Source: Bacillota bacterium (GTDB taxonomy: Bacteria > Bacillota > Clostridia > DSM-8532). Taken from it: DNA of 47,933 nt. Within the stretch, counting starts at the first letter, position 1. Each line of letters opens with the position of its first letter. A model generated the notes under the pieces. It saw only the letters and a list, made by a program, of their open reading frames with translations. It was not told the DNA's origin and made no database searches. A program made the translations under genes and the position numbers. The stretch spans positions 1 to 47,933 of the forward strand of contig JAKIML020000090.1 in assembly GCA_022702935.2 (NCBI GenBank), given 5' to 3'. This document shows, in pieces, positions 14,909 through 23,023 of this stretch.

Positions 14909-16804
14909 TCATTGGGGCTGGAGGCTCAGCCAGACTTCCATAAGTTCTTCATGCTTTGCCTCCAGGGCCTGTTTTTCGGCCAGGAGCTCATTGAGCTTCT
15001 CGTAATCGGTCGCATAGCGTTCCAAATCCTGTTCAATGCTTTCCAGGCGTTCCTCGGTCCTGGCGATTTCCTCCTCAGTTTTGAGGATTTTCTTTTCCAG
15101 GGCTTTGGGGCTGGGATTCTTAATGCGGCTGTCGGTTTTCACCTTGGCGGTATTTCCTTTTTCCTGTTCCATGCGCTGCTTTTGCTGGGCATCATACCGT
15201 TTCCACTGCCGATACTCCTCATAGGTCCCCTCAAAGCTGTACATTCTGCCGTCCTCCAGCTCACAGACCGTGGTGGCAAACTTGCGGATGAAATATCTGT
15301 CATGGGACACAAAGAGAATGGTCCCTTCAAAGTCCTCCAAAACCTCCTCCATCCATTCTCTCGAGGCAATGTCCAAATGGTTGGTGGGCTCGTCCAGAAT
15401 CAGGAGGTTGACATCACTCTGCATCAAAAGGCAGAGCTTCAACCGGCTTCGCTCTCCGCCCGACAAGCTTTCAACCGTTTTATAAACATCCTCGCCCTGA
15501 AAATGGAAGCCGGCCAAAAGGTTCCTGGCCCTTTCTTCACTGATAATCAGGGCTCTGCGGACAGTATCAAGCAAGGTAAGATGGGGCTCATCAAAGGTGA
15601 CAATCTGCGGCAGGTAGGCAATCTTCACGCTGGGCCCAATTCTGACGCTTCCCCCATCGGGTTTAAGCTCGCCCTGGATAATCTTCAAAAGCGTGGTCTT
15701 TCCCGTTCCATTGTTGCCTAAAAGCGCCATCCGTTCTTCCTTTTTCAGAAGCAGGTTGACATCCTCAAAAAGCTTGCGCTGATTAAAGCTTTTTTCAATC
15801 CCCTTAAGCACAACAACCTCTTTGCCCGAGAAGCTGTTGGATTTAAAAGCCTGAGTGAGCTTCCGCTCAGTCTTGGGCTTGGGGGTAGCGCTGCTCTGCA
15901 TCCGTTCAAGCCTTTTTTCCATGCTGAAGGCCCGCTTGTGCATCTTTGGATTGTCGGCACGGTTGGCCCAATCATGCATCCGTTTGACGGCCGCTTCAAG
16001 CTGTTTAATCTTTCTCTGTTCCTGTTCAAAGTGCTTAAGCTGCTCAATTCTGCGCTGCTCCTTTAAGAGGGCGTATTTGCTGTAATTTCCTTCATAGGAA
16101 ACAGCAATACCATCCTCGATTTCAATGATTCTTTCGGCCACCTTGTCCAGAAAATAGCGGTCGTGGGAGATGACAATTACCGTTCCCTGAAAGGTTTCCA
16201 GATATTCCTCCAGCCATTCCACCGCATTGATGTCCAGGTGGTTGGTGGGCTCGTCCAGAAGAAGAATATGGGTATCGGTAAGAATGATTCGGGCTAGATT
16301 GACGCGGGTTTTCTCACCGCCGCTGAGCTCGGAAAACCTTCGTCCCTGCATATCGGGATCAATGCCAAGGCCGTTGCACACCCGCTTAATGGATGTCTCT
16401 ATGGTATAGCCGCCCCGGGCTTCGAATTCTGTTGTCATGGTCCCATATTGCTTAACAAGGATGGGATCGCTATCTTCAGCCATCTGCCTTTCCAATTGGC
16501 TTATTCTGTCCCTGAGGGCATACAAATCCTCAAAGGCCGAGTCCAGCACCTGATAGACAGTTGTCTCGGGCGGGTACTGGGGAATCTGATCCAATACGCC
16601 AATACGTCGTCCCTTTGGCAGAATTAATTCGCCTTTGTCATAGGTCTCCTCCCCCGACAGAATTTTGAACAATGTGGTCTTGCCTGCACCGTTCTTTCCA
16701 ATCAGGCCCACAATGGTATTCTCATAAATTTCAAAGGAAAGGCCCCTTAAGACATGATGTGTTCCGTAGTATTTATGAATGTCGCGCGCTACTATTTCAG
16801 CCAT
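14909..16804 (-). CDS. ABC-F family ribosome-associated ATPase
   Basis: 631 residues with two ATPase domains in one chain and no membrane segments. Walker A motifs GKNGAGKTT (~37) and GNNGTGKTT, signatures LSGGEKTR and LSGGERSR, and Walker B motifs LLLDEPTNHLD and LILDEPTNHLD are all present. The interdomain linker (about 245-310) contains RMHDWANRADNPKMHKRA, the helical arm that reaches toward the ribosomal P-site tRNA. A charged coiled-coil tail (~560-630) resembles the Uup/YdiF-type C-terminus. ABC-F proteins relieve stalled ribosomes or protect them from antibiotics; which applies cannot be decided here. Its start overlaps the DUF2207 gene end by 8 bases. Confidence 0.92.
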   Translation of the reverse strand: MAEIVARDIHKYYGTHHVLRGLSFEIYENTIVGLIGKNGAGKTTLFKILSGEETYDKGELILPKGRRIGVLDQIPQYPPETTVYQVLDSAFEDLYALRDRISQLERQMAEDSDPILVKQYGTMTTEFEARGGYTIETSIKRVCNGLGIDPDMQGRRFSELSGGEKTRVNLARIILTDTHILLLDEPTNHLDINAVEWLEEYLETFQGTVIVISHDRYFLDKVAERIIEIEDGIAVSYEGNYSKYALLKEQRRIEQLKHFEQEQRKIKQLEAAVKRMHDWANRADNPKMHKRAFSMEKRLERMQSSATPKPKTERKLTQAFKSNSFSGKEVVVLKGIEKSFNQRKLFEDVNLLLKKEERMALLGNNGTGKTTLLKIIQGELKPDGGSVRIGPSVKIAYLPQIVTFDEPHLTLLDTVRRALIISEERARNLLAGFHFQGEDVYKTVESLSGGERSRLKLCLLMQSDVNLLILDEPTNHLDIASREWMEEVLEDFEGTILFVSHDRYFIRKFATTVCELEDGRMYSFEGTYEEYRQWKRYDAQQKQRMEQEKGNTAKVKTDSRIKNPSPKALEKKILKTEEEIARTEERLESIEQDLERYATDYEKLNELLAEKQALEAKHEELMEVWLSLQPQ

Positions 16805-18638
16805 GGGCTAACTCCTGTCCTTGGTAGGTTGCATCATCTGTAGGTATGTCCTGAACCCATGAAAGGGCTTTATCGGTCACTGAGAGTGTATTCTTTATGA
16901 GCCTGGACAAAGGTTCCTGCTCATCCTCAATGAGGGTTTTATTCAAAGAATCATTGGCCTTTTGCAGGGCTGTTTCAACCAGGCCAAGCTGCTTTTCTGT
17001 CCCCAGTACAATACTATAGCCCAAAAGAGCCAGGCCATCCGTCATCCATGGGGGCAGATTGTCCAGGGCTATGGCCCGTTTCAAAAGGCGCCTCTTAAGC
17101 TCCTTCCAGGTTCTATGCTGTTTAACGCCGTAATCGGTATGCTTCTGTATCCTCAGAGAGTATAAAAACAAGGTGAAACCCACGGGGAGCATTAAGTAAC
17201 CTGCCCAGATGGACAGAGCCACAGGAATAATACAGCCCAGAATAAACAGCAGGCCTCCTGCCAATAAGCCCAGTTCCCGATAGAATACCAGGCGTGTGGC
17301 CAGCACATTTTTCCGGCCATAATCCTCCACAATCCTTTGTTCCCATGTGACGCAAAGCTTCTTAAGCTGAAGGGCGCCTTCATTTGTCCCTGCCCGCGCC
17401 AATAAAGCCGAGGGCTCAAACCACCCCTCATCATTTTTAAAAGCGTTCACCCACTCCAGCAGGTACCGTTCAGCCAGGGTCAGTCCTTCAAAAGAATCCC
17501 TGTCCGTGGCCTGGAAGATTAAAAGGCTCCCCGTATCCTTTTTCTTTGCCACAGCCACCTTTAAATAGCCCAGAGAGGCCATATGAAGGAGGCTTCCCAA
17601 AAAGCTTCTGCCCCTGCCTCTGCCATTGGCCACAACCCTCCGTACTTCGGCCGGACTCAGCTTCTCCAAATCCCTCATATCCAAAGGAAAAGGCGTTTTC
17701 ATCAGATGATGGAGTTCCTTCCGAATGCGATAGAGGATAAAGATGGCCAACAATGACGCACCTAATGATACAAAGGTGGCGATGATTCTGGCCCGCTGGT
17801 TCATCCGCTCGGCCCACGCCCGGCGGCCCGCTTCTTTTGCAGCATTTTCTCTGGCCTTAAGCAGCTCTTCCTTGCTGCTGTCCTTATACTCCTCTTCTTC
17901 CTGTAAAATGGAATACAGATGATATCTGTCATCTGTGACCCTGGCATAGGGAACCAGGTTTTCGGGAAAGAGGATTCGTGTCTCCACATACTCTCCGGGA
18001 ACCGTGTCGGGCACATTAAAGCTTATGGCATTTTTACCTTCAACCGTTTTACGCCCCACCAAAACCCCGTGGAGAAACGGTCTGATCCGAGTTGTATCAG
18101 TATAATCAGGAAGACTGACCAGGATATTTATATTGTTGACCCGACTTCCCCAGTTTTTGGGGACAAAGGTCCTTCGAAATTCGGCCACATCGCCGTAGCG
18201 CTTAATGGCGTCATGTACCTTATACTTGACAACAATGGCGCCATTTCTCTTGCTGAAGGCCCCATAGACCTTCAGGCGAACAGCGGAATCCTCCTCTATC
18301 ACGCTATAGGTGCCCGAAAAGACATTGGCATCCCATTGCCCTGCAGAAAGCTGATCGCACTCAATATAGCTTCCGTTCTTGATCATGTACACATTCTTAA
18401 TGTCAACGGTCTCGCCTTCCTGTTTATCAATAAAGAGCATCACATTATTATATCCGCCAAAGGAGGTGTACTTGATGCTTTCAATGATCTCCAGACTGCC
18501 GTCGGCTTCGATGCGCACATTAATATCATGGCCCGAGATACTGTAAACCAGATTGGATTCTGCCAAAGCGGGAACCTCTGCAAACAGCCAAGACAGGAAA
18601 ATCAGAAGCATACACGCTATTTTTCTTATTCGATGCAA
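16797..18638 (-). CDS. DUF2207 membrane protein
   Basis: 613 residues. An N-terminal signal sequence (about 1-26, start codon TTG behind GGAGGGGGAG) leads to an extracellular beta domain matching DUF2207 (YSISGHDINVRIEADGSLEI, with AIVVKYKVHDAIKRYGDVAEF). A membrane helix follows near 285-305, then a cytoplasmic part with GRGRGRSFLGSLLHMASLGYL, and two more helices near 450-490. The family is widespread in Firmicutes and its function is unknown. It lies between a GT-C-like membrane protein and the ABC-F gene, overlapping the latter; co-transcription is likely but a shared role is not evident. Confidence 0.85.
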   Translation of the reverse strand: MHRIRKIACMLLIFLSWLFAEVPALAESNLVYSISGHDINVRIEADGSLEIIESIKYTSFGGYNNVMLFIDKQEGETVDIKNVYMIKNGSYIECDQLSAGQWDANVFSGTYSVIEEDSAVRLKVYGAFSKRNGAIVVKYKVHDAIKRYGDVAEFRRTFVPKNWGSRVNNINILVSLPDYTDTTRIRPFLHGVLVGRKTVEGKNAISFNVPDTVPGEYVETRILFPENLVPYARVTDDRYHLYSILQEEEEYKDSSKEELLKARENAAKEAGRRAWAERMNQRARIIATFVSLGASLLAIFILYRIRKELHHLMKTPFPLDMRDLEKLSPAEVRRVVANGRGRGRSFLGSLLHMASLGYLKVAVAKKKDTGSLLIFQATDRDSFEGLTLAERYLLEWVNAFKNDEGWFEPSALLARAGTNEGALQLKKLCVTWEQRIVEDYGRKNVLATRLVFYRELGLLAGGLLFILGCIIPVALSIWAGYLMLPVGFTLFLYSLRIQKHTDYGVKQHRTWKELKRRLLKRAIALDNLPPWMTDGLALLGYSIVLGTEKQLGLVETALQKANDSLNKTLIEDEQEPLSRLIKNTLSVTDKALSWVQDIPTDDATYQGQELAHG

Positions 18639-18661
18639 AGCGCTCCCCCTCCTTTCGCGGC

Positions 18662-19894
18662 TTAAGACTTACCCATAAGCATGGTTTTGAGGTTTCTTAT
18701 TACGGGCCGATAATCGGCAAACAGCAGCATGGGCGCAATAATGGCCGCCCTGTACCGATAATAGGTATCGGCAACGTTCTCACTTATCAACGCATTGATC
18801 AGGGTATAGGACACAATAAAGGCAATAAGGCCCAAAAGGTAAGGATCCCATTCCAGCAGGGTGTTCAAAAATCCGAAGATGGCTAAAATCATACAGATGT
18901 ACCAAAGCACCTGCTCAATGCGCACAATGGTCACCGCAGCATAATTGCCTGAAATATCGGTGATATTGTCCACTTCCTCCAAATGGGGCCTTGTCAGAAA
19001 ACCGTTAACAGCCCGGGGTATATCCTTCTCAATAATGGTCTTGATAATGGATTCCAGTTCGTCATCCAGATCCTCGTCCCCGCCCTGACTTCTGTCCATG
19101 GGCAGGGCGTGGTAATCGTTGAGATTGGTCAGAACCATTGTAAAGGTCAGAGCAATGCAGGCGATCAAAACTGTCACGCCAAAAACGGCTATAACGCTGC
19201 GTTTGGTTTTCAGGTAGTGGAAGAACAGCCCCACCAGCAAGCCTCCGCCAAGGGTAAAGAGCATATAGATTCTCAAAAGCGTGCTAACATAGAGCAGCAC
19301 ACATACAAGGCCGATACAAAGTCCCTGCTTTATAACCGACCATTCCCGCTCCTTTACAATGCGCAGCGCAAGATACCATAGGAGTATGGAGATAAAGAAG
19401 GAAAGTGATTCCTTGCGGGTATCGGTGGTCCACACGAGCATGCTGGGAATAAATAAATACACGTTGCCGATAAATGCGGCCTTCTTAAAGCTATAGTTGA
19501 GCTTTAGGGCAATATCAGTAAGCAGATAGCCGGACAGAACCGCTAAAAAGGAATTGACAAAGGAAGCGGCAAATCGATTGACCCCAAACAGGGCATATTG
19601 AATGCCAACCATGACGGTATACCAGGTATATTCATACTTTACCGCCCATAGGGGAGTTCCGGACCAAAGCTGGCGTGCCACATCCTTGGCCACCTGATGG
19701 TAGATGAGGCCATCGGTTCCCGCAGCCTCAGTGCCATTGGCGAAAATCACATAGGTCAGAATAAAGTGGCATATCATGGCCAGCTCGGCAAAAACAATCA
19801 ACCAAAGCCGTTTGGGCTGCCTTTTGAATAAAAGCAGCCCGCATCCGGCAGTCAAGCCCATGAGTATTAACATCCATATCGCATTTTCCAGCAT
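18662..19894 (-). CDS. Polytopic membrane protein resembling GT-C glycosyltransferases
   Basis: 410 residues, about ten hydrophobic helices. The first large loop carries an acidic motif (GTDGLIYHQVAKDVARQLW), and a later loop WTTDTRKESLSFFIS resembles polyprenyl-phosphate-sugar dependent transferases and oligosaccharide polymerases. A long charged loop (about 270-320, GGDEDLDDELESII) precedes the last helices. Candidate role: adding or polymerising sugars on the outer membrane face. The assignment is by overall character only and a pure transporter is not excluded. No clear Shine-Dalgarno precedes the ATG. It heads the run GT-C, DUF2207, ABC-F. Confidence 0.6.
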   Translation of the reverse strand: MLENAIWMLILMGLTAGCGLLLFKRQPKRLWLIVFAELAMICHFILTYVIFANGTEAAGTDGLIYHQVAKDVARQLWSGTPLWAVKYEYTWYTVMVGIQYALFGVNRFAASFVNSFLAVLSGYLLTDIALKLNYSFKKAAFIGNVYLFIPSMLVWTTDTRKESLSFFISILLWYLALRIVKEREWSVIKQGLCIGLVCVLLYVSTLLRIYMLFTLGGGLLVGLFFHYLKTKRSVIAVFGVTVLIACIALTFTMVLTNLNDYHALPMDRSQGGDEDLDDELESIIKTIIEKDIPRAVNGFLTRPHLEEVDNITDISGNYAAVTIVRIEQVLWYICMILAIFGFLNTLLEWDPYLLGLIAFIVSYTLINALISENVADTYYRYRAAIIAPMLLFADYRPVIRNLKTMLMGKS

Positions 19895-19958
19895 TGCTAT
19901 GATTCAAACCCACTGTTCAGTGTTATTTATTGAGCATCATTGCTTTATCACGACGATT

Positions 19959-21128
19959 TTAATGATGGAAGAGGCGAAGTCCTGTAAAGCACATGACCAT
20001 GCCATATTGGTTGCAGGCCTTAATGACCTCTTCATCCCTCACCGAGCCTCCGGGCTGGGCAACGTACTTCACATTGCTCATGGCCGCTCTGTCAATATTG
20101 TCCTTGAACGGAATGAAGGCATCGGAGGAATAGGCGACGCCCTGGAAGGATTTAATCCAATCCGCCTTCTCCTGGGCTGTCAGCTTTTGGGGAACCTCCT
20201 CAAAGAGGGTCATCCATTCGCTGATTTCTACCTCGGTCGCATCATCCCTCAGATAGAGATCAATGGCATTATCAATAACAGGGTTTTTGAGCCCTTCCTT
20301 AAACTTCAAAGAAAGCACCTTGGGATGCTGGCGCAGCATCCAGATATCAGCCTTGCTGGCAGCCAGACGGGTACAGTGAATACGGGATTGCTGTCCTGCC
20401 CCGCACCCGATAACCTGTCCGTCATAGGCAAAGCAAATGGAATTGGACTGGGTGTATTTCAAGGTAATGGTGGCAATCAAAAGGTCCCGAATGGCCTGCG
20501 GGGGCAAGCTCTTGTTGTCGGTGACAATATTGGCAAAGAGCTCCTTGCTAATCACCGCATTATTTCTCTGCTGCTCCAGAGTAATGCCAAAGATATCACG
20601 GCTTTCCAGGGGCTCGGGCTGATAGTCGGGATCAATCTGCATGATCACATAGCCGCCCTTCTTCTTTGCCTTAAGTATTTCCAAAGCCTCGGCCTCATAA
20701 CCGGGAGCGATGATACCATCCGACACCTCTTTGGACAGGAGCTTGGCCGTATCCAGATCCACTGTGTCACTGATGGCAATAAAATCTCCGAAGGAGGAAA
20801 CCCGGTCAGCACCCCGGGCGCGGGCATAGGCCGTCGCCACAAGCGAGAGTTCCATTCCTTCCACGTGATAGGCTTTCTTAAGGGCTTCGCTTAATGGGTT
20901 GGCAACTGCGGCACCAGCGGGACTGACATGCTTAAAGGATGTGGCCGAAGGCAGCCCCGTTGCCTCTTTGAGTTCCTTAACTAACTGCCAGGCATTAAGT
21001 GCATCGGCAAAATTGATAAAGCTGGGGGTTCCGTTAAGAATACTTAAGGGCAGCTCACCCTGCTTCATATATACCCTGCAGGGCTTTTGATGCGGATTGC
21101 AGCCGTATTTTACAGAAAGTTCGTGCAT
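19959..21128 (-). CDS. purH: Stand-alone AICAR transformylase (PurH C-terminal half)
   Basis: Catalyses the ninth step of purine synthesis, formylating AICAR with 10-formyl-THF to FAICAR. At 389 residues it is only the transformylase half of usual PurH (about 510); no IMP cyclohydrolase domain is fused. The motif SFKHVSPAG (K66-H67) contains the catalytic Lys-His pair, and YTQSNSICFAYDGQVIGCGAGQQSR is the substrate/folate pocket block. I choose the ATG at 21128, preceded by GGGGAGGAAAT, over an in-frame start seven codons upstream. The missing cyclohydrolase step is supplied by the gene just upstream, 22 bases away. Confidence 0.92.
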   Translation of the reverse strand: MHELSVKYGCNPHQKPCRVYMKQGELPLSILNGTPSFINFADALNAWQLVKELKEATGLPSATSFKHVSPAGAAVANPLSEALKKAYHVEGMELSLVATAYARARGADRVSSFGDFIAISDTVDLDTAKLLSKEVSDGIIAPGYEAEALEILKAKKKGGYVIMQIDPDYQPEPLESRDIFGITLEQQRNNAVISKELFANIVTDNKSLPPQAIRDLLIATITLKYTQSNSICFAYDGQVIGCGAGQQSRIHCTRLAASKADIWMLRQHPKVLSLKFKEGLKNPVIDNAIDLYLRDDATEVEISEWMTLFEEVPQKLTAQEKADWIKSFQGVAYSSDAFIPFKDNIDRAAMSNVKYVAQPGGSVRDEEVIKACNQYGMVMCFTGLRLFHH

Positions 21129-21150
21129 GGTTATTTCCTCCCCTGACAAC

Positions 21151-21873
21151 TTATTTCGTATGACGATTCTTGATTTTTATATCCACTTGTCCCGTTTTGA
21201 TGTCAATGGTCTTGACCAAAAGGGAGACCCGGTTCTCCGGATTCAAAAGCTCCCAATAATACTCCAAAGCCGCGTCAATGCTGTCAGGGATGGGCATGGG
21301 ATAGGGCTCACCTGTAAAGGAGGGCAGCACCTCACCATCGCCCGCATAGGTATGTATGCAATGGCCAAAGCCATTTATGGGCTTTTCATAGTTATAGAAA
21401 TAGCGCACACAGGTCTCAGGATTATTGTCCAGGGTTTTTAAAATGGACAGGGCGTAGGCATGCTTGCCACCCAACTCCATCATCCCCGTAATTCTGGGGG
21501 TGTAATTGGGTGCGTCGGGCTCAAATTCGCGCGTAGACAGCGCTTCTTCGAAGCTTACCCCTGTCTTAAGATAGTCGTACACCGTATCTGTCTGATCTCC
21601 GTTGGAGATAATATGATATTTGCCAAAGGCTTTTAAGGGATAATAAATAATCAGGGACGGATCGGTCAGCTTGCTTTCATCAAAGGCCTTGGTTCTGACA
21701 AAGCCGTTCTCCTCAACGAAAATTCTGTTTCTGCTGTTCTCACTGCGGCCCATAATCCAATAGACCTGAACCAGCTTTTGACCGTCCGGTGTCACACCCA
21801 GAACAATGCCGCGTCCGGGGTACACATTCTTTTTAAGGTTCTCTGCGTTTTTCTCGGCAGTCTGTCTCAACAT
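21151..21873 (-). CDS. purO: PurO-type IMP cyclohydrolase
   Basis: A 240-residue protein of the IMP_cyclohyd family, best known from archaeal PurO, which closes FAICAR to IMP. Recognisable parts are NVYPGRGIVLGVTPDGQKLV, QVYWIMGRSENSRNRIF and NYTPRITGM. The start is placed at the ATG after AAGGAAGGAG; an in-frame start nine codons upstream overlaps that Shine-Dalgarno. It forms a two-gene unit with the AICAR transformylase, together replacing bifunctional PurH. The pairing makes the functional call stronger than either protein alone. Confidence 0.85.
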   Translation of the reverse strand: MLRQTAEKNAENLKKNVYPGRGIVLGVTPDGQKLVQVYWIMGRSENSRNRIFVEENGFVRTKAFDESKLTDPSLIIYYPLKAFGKYHIISNGDQTDTVYDYLKTGVSFEEALSTREFEPDAPNYTPRITGMMELGGKHAYALSILKTLDNNPETCVRYFYNYEKPINGFGHCIHTYAGDGEVLPSFTGEPYPMPIPDSIDAALEYYWELLNPENRVSLLVKTIDIKTGQVDIKIKNRHTK

Positions 21874-22033
21874 CGGTGCACTCCTTCCTTTGTTTGACAA
21901 TTTCTAAACAAATTCATTGTACATGAATTTATAGAGTGCAACAAGGGTGAAACACACCAATATTGGCCTTGGCTCAAGCAAACCCGTTAGACAAATTTAG
22001 CAAACCTTTGAGACCTGCGGCAACGGACCTGTT

Positions 22034-22579
22034 TTACTTATAGAGCATGTCCGAGCGTACCTGTTGGGCAACCTCGGGCCCCTTGATGATGGAAAGCAGA
22101 GCATAAGCAAAAGGCAATGCAGTGCCAGGGCCTCTTGAAGTCACAAACTTACCGTCTATCACCACATCCTCCTGGGAGACTTTTGCACCTGAAAGCTCCT
22201 GTTCAAGGCCAGTATAGCAGGTAGCCTTCACGCCTTCATAAAAGCCCAGCTTTCCAGGAACAATGGGTGCTGCACAAATGGCAGCCAGCCATCCCTGATT
22301 ATCCTTGTGGGTCTTAAGAAGCTTAACCAGAGCCTCGGTGGCCTCCAAGCCTCTGACACCCTTCATGCCGCCCGGCAGAACAATCATATCCTCCTGTTCC
22401 ACCGTAATCTGATCCAGGGTTTTATCTGCAATAACGCTTATCTTTCGGTCACTTTCCACCACTTTATCGGCTTTGACCGAAACCATATAGATTTCCACAC
22501 CAGCGCGTCTTAAAACATCCACCACCGATAAGGCCTCAATTTCCTCAAAGCCATCGGCCAGCATAACATAGACCTTCAT
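22034..22579 (-). CDS. DJ-1/PfpI family protein
   Basis: A 181-residue flavodoxin-like protein. KVYVMLADGFEEIEALSVVDVLRRAG is the classic DJ-1 start with the conserved Glu, and LAAICAAPIVPGKLG holds the nucleophile-elbow cysteine (AICAAP). Members act as protein or nucleotide deglycases, chaperones or oxidative-stress proteins; the exact activity is debated and cannot be set here. The start is the ATG nine bases after GGAGAAAGG; an in-frame GTG three codons upstream overlaps that site. A TATAAT lies upstream within 22609-22625, with a weak -35 near the inverted repeat TTTCGC-AAAA-GCGAAA (22628-22643). Confidence 0.9.
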   Translation of the reverse strand: MKVYVMLADGFEEIEALSVVDVLRRAGVEIYMVSVKADKVVESDRKISVIADKTLDQITVEQEDMIVLPGGMKGVRGLEATEALVKLLKTHKDNQGWLAAICAAPIVPGKLGFYEGVKATCYTGLEQELSGAKVSQEDVVIDGKFVTSRGPGTALPFAYALLSIIKGPEVAQQVRSDMLYK

Positions 22580-22661
22580 CTTAAACACCCTTTCTCCATT
22601 TTAGCTTTTTTAATCCATTATATATCATTTCGCAAAAGCGAAAAAGGCTGAATTCTCCCCC

Positions 22662-22690
22662 TTGACAGGAAGAAGGGTTGGGCTTATGAT
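22662..22690 (+). promoter_or_regulatory. Strong sigma-A promoter for the folded RNA
   Basis: TTGACA (22662-22667), exactly 17 bases, TATGAT (22685-22690, 5 of 6). It is among the best promoter matches in the window, yet no protein gene begins within 300 bases. Predicted transcription start about 22697. Confidence 0.75.
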
Positions 22691-22696
22691 GAAAGG

Positions 22697-22900
22697 GAAA
22701 ATAAACACATAATGTAAATGAGGAGTTTTGATGTCGGTAAGCGACTTGGCTTAATTCAGTTGAATAGGTTCAAAGCATGCAAAATCAAGCCTTGTATAGG
22801 CTTATTGATCTTGCTGTTTGAACACAAACTGTAAGTCAAGGACAATTACGGCATAGCCAGGAGGAAAATAGCGCCGTTCGTCGTTGCGAACGGATTTTTT
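22697..22900 (+). ncRNA. Unidentified structured RNA of about 200 nt (6S-like rod or leader RNA)
   Basis: It lies between the strong promoter at 22662 and the terminator ending at 22900, in a 444-base gap. The middle folds into nested helices forming one rod: 22745-22752 with 22833-22840 (one G-U), 22757-22761 with 22827-22831, 22768-22774 with 22817-22823, 22779-22782 with 22811-22814, 22784-22788 with 22805-22809, and tip 22789-22792 with 22798-22801. No reading frame of note fills it. A long rod with internal bulges and about 200 nt length recalls 6S RNA, but I do not see enough to claim it. I recognised no known riboswitch core. It may instead be a leader of the MutS2-like gene. Confidence 0.55.
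22874..22900 (+). terminator. Rho-independent terminator of the RNA
   Basis: Stem CCGTTCG (22874-22880) with CGAACGG (22887-22893), 6-base loop, then A and six T. Textbook form; it defines the 3' end of the RNA candidate. Confidence 0.85.
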
Positions 22901-22963
22901 ATGCCCTTTTTTCCCTCTTTGCCATGCCTGGAACGCTACACCGGCATCTTCACATTCCTGTTG

Positions 22964-22998
22964 GGCCGTGCGGTAATATTTGTCCGCACGGCCTTTTT
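22964..22998 (+). terminator. Second terminator hairpin just before the MutS2-like gene
   Basis: Perfect 10-bp stem GGCCGTGCGG (22964-22973) with CCGCACGGCC (22984-22993), loop of 10, then TTTTT. It ends only about 15 bases before the Shine-Dalgarno of the next gene, so any transcript entering from upstream must pass it. That is the placement of an attenuator. I could not find a convincing alternative antiterminator pairing by eye. Confidence 0.75.
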
Positions 22999-23023
22999 AT
23001 TTGAAACGAGGAGGAATTTTCCC

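Noticed and set aside
19776-20894. Long open frame (372 codons) on plus strand
   Set aside because: It lies antisense to the AICAR transformylase gene, a confidently identified enzyme, and its translation has no recognisable domain.
22901-23023. N-terminal extension of the MutS2-like frame
   Set aside because: The 41 extra codons read through a terminator hairpin and precede a strong Shine-Dalgarno; not protein-coding.
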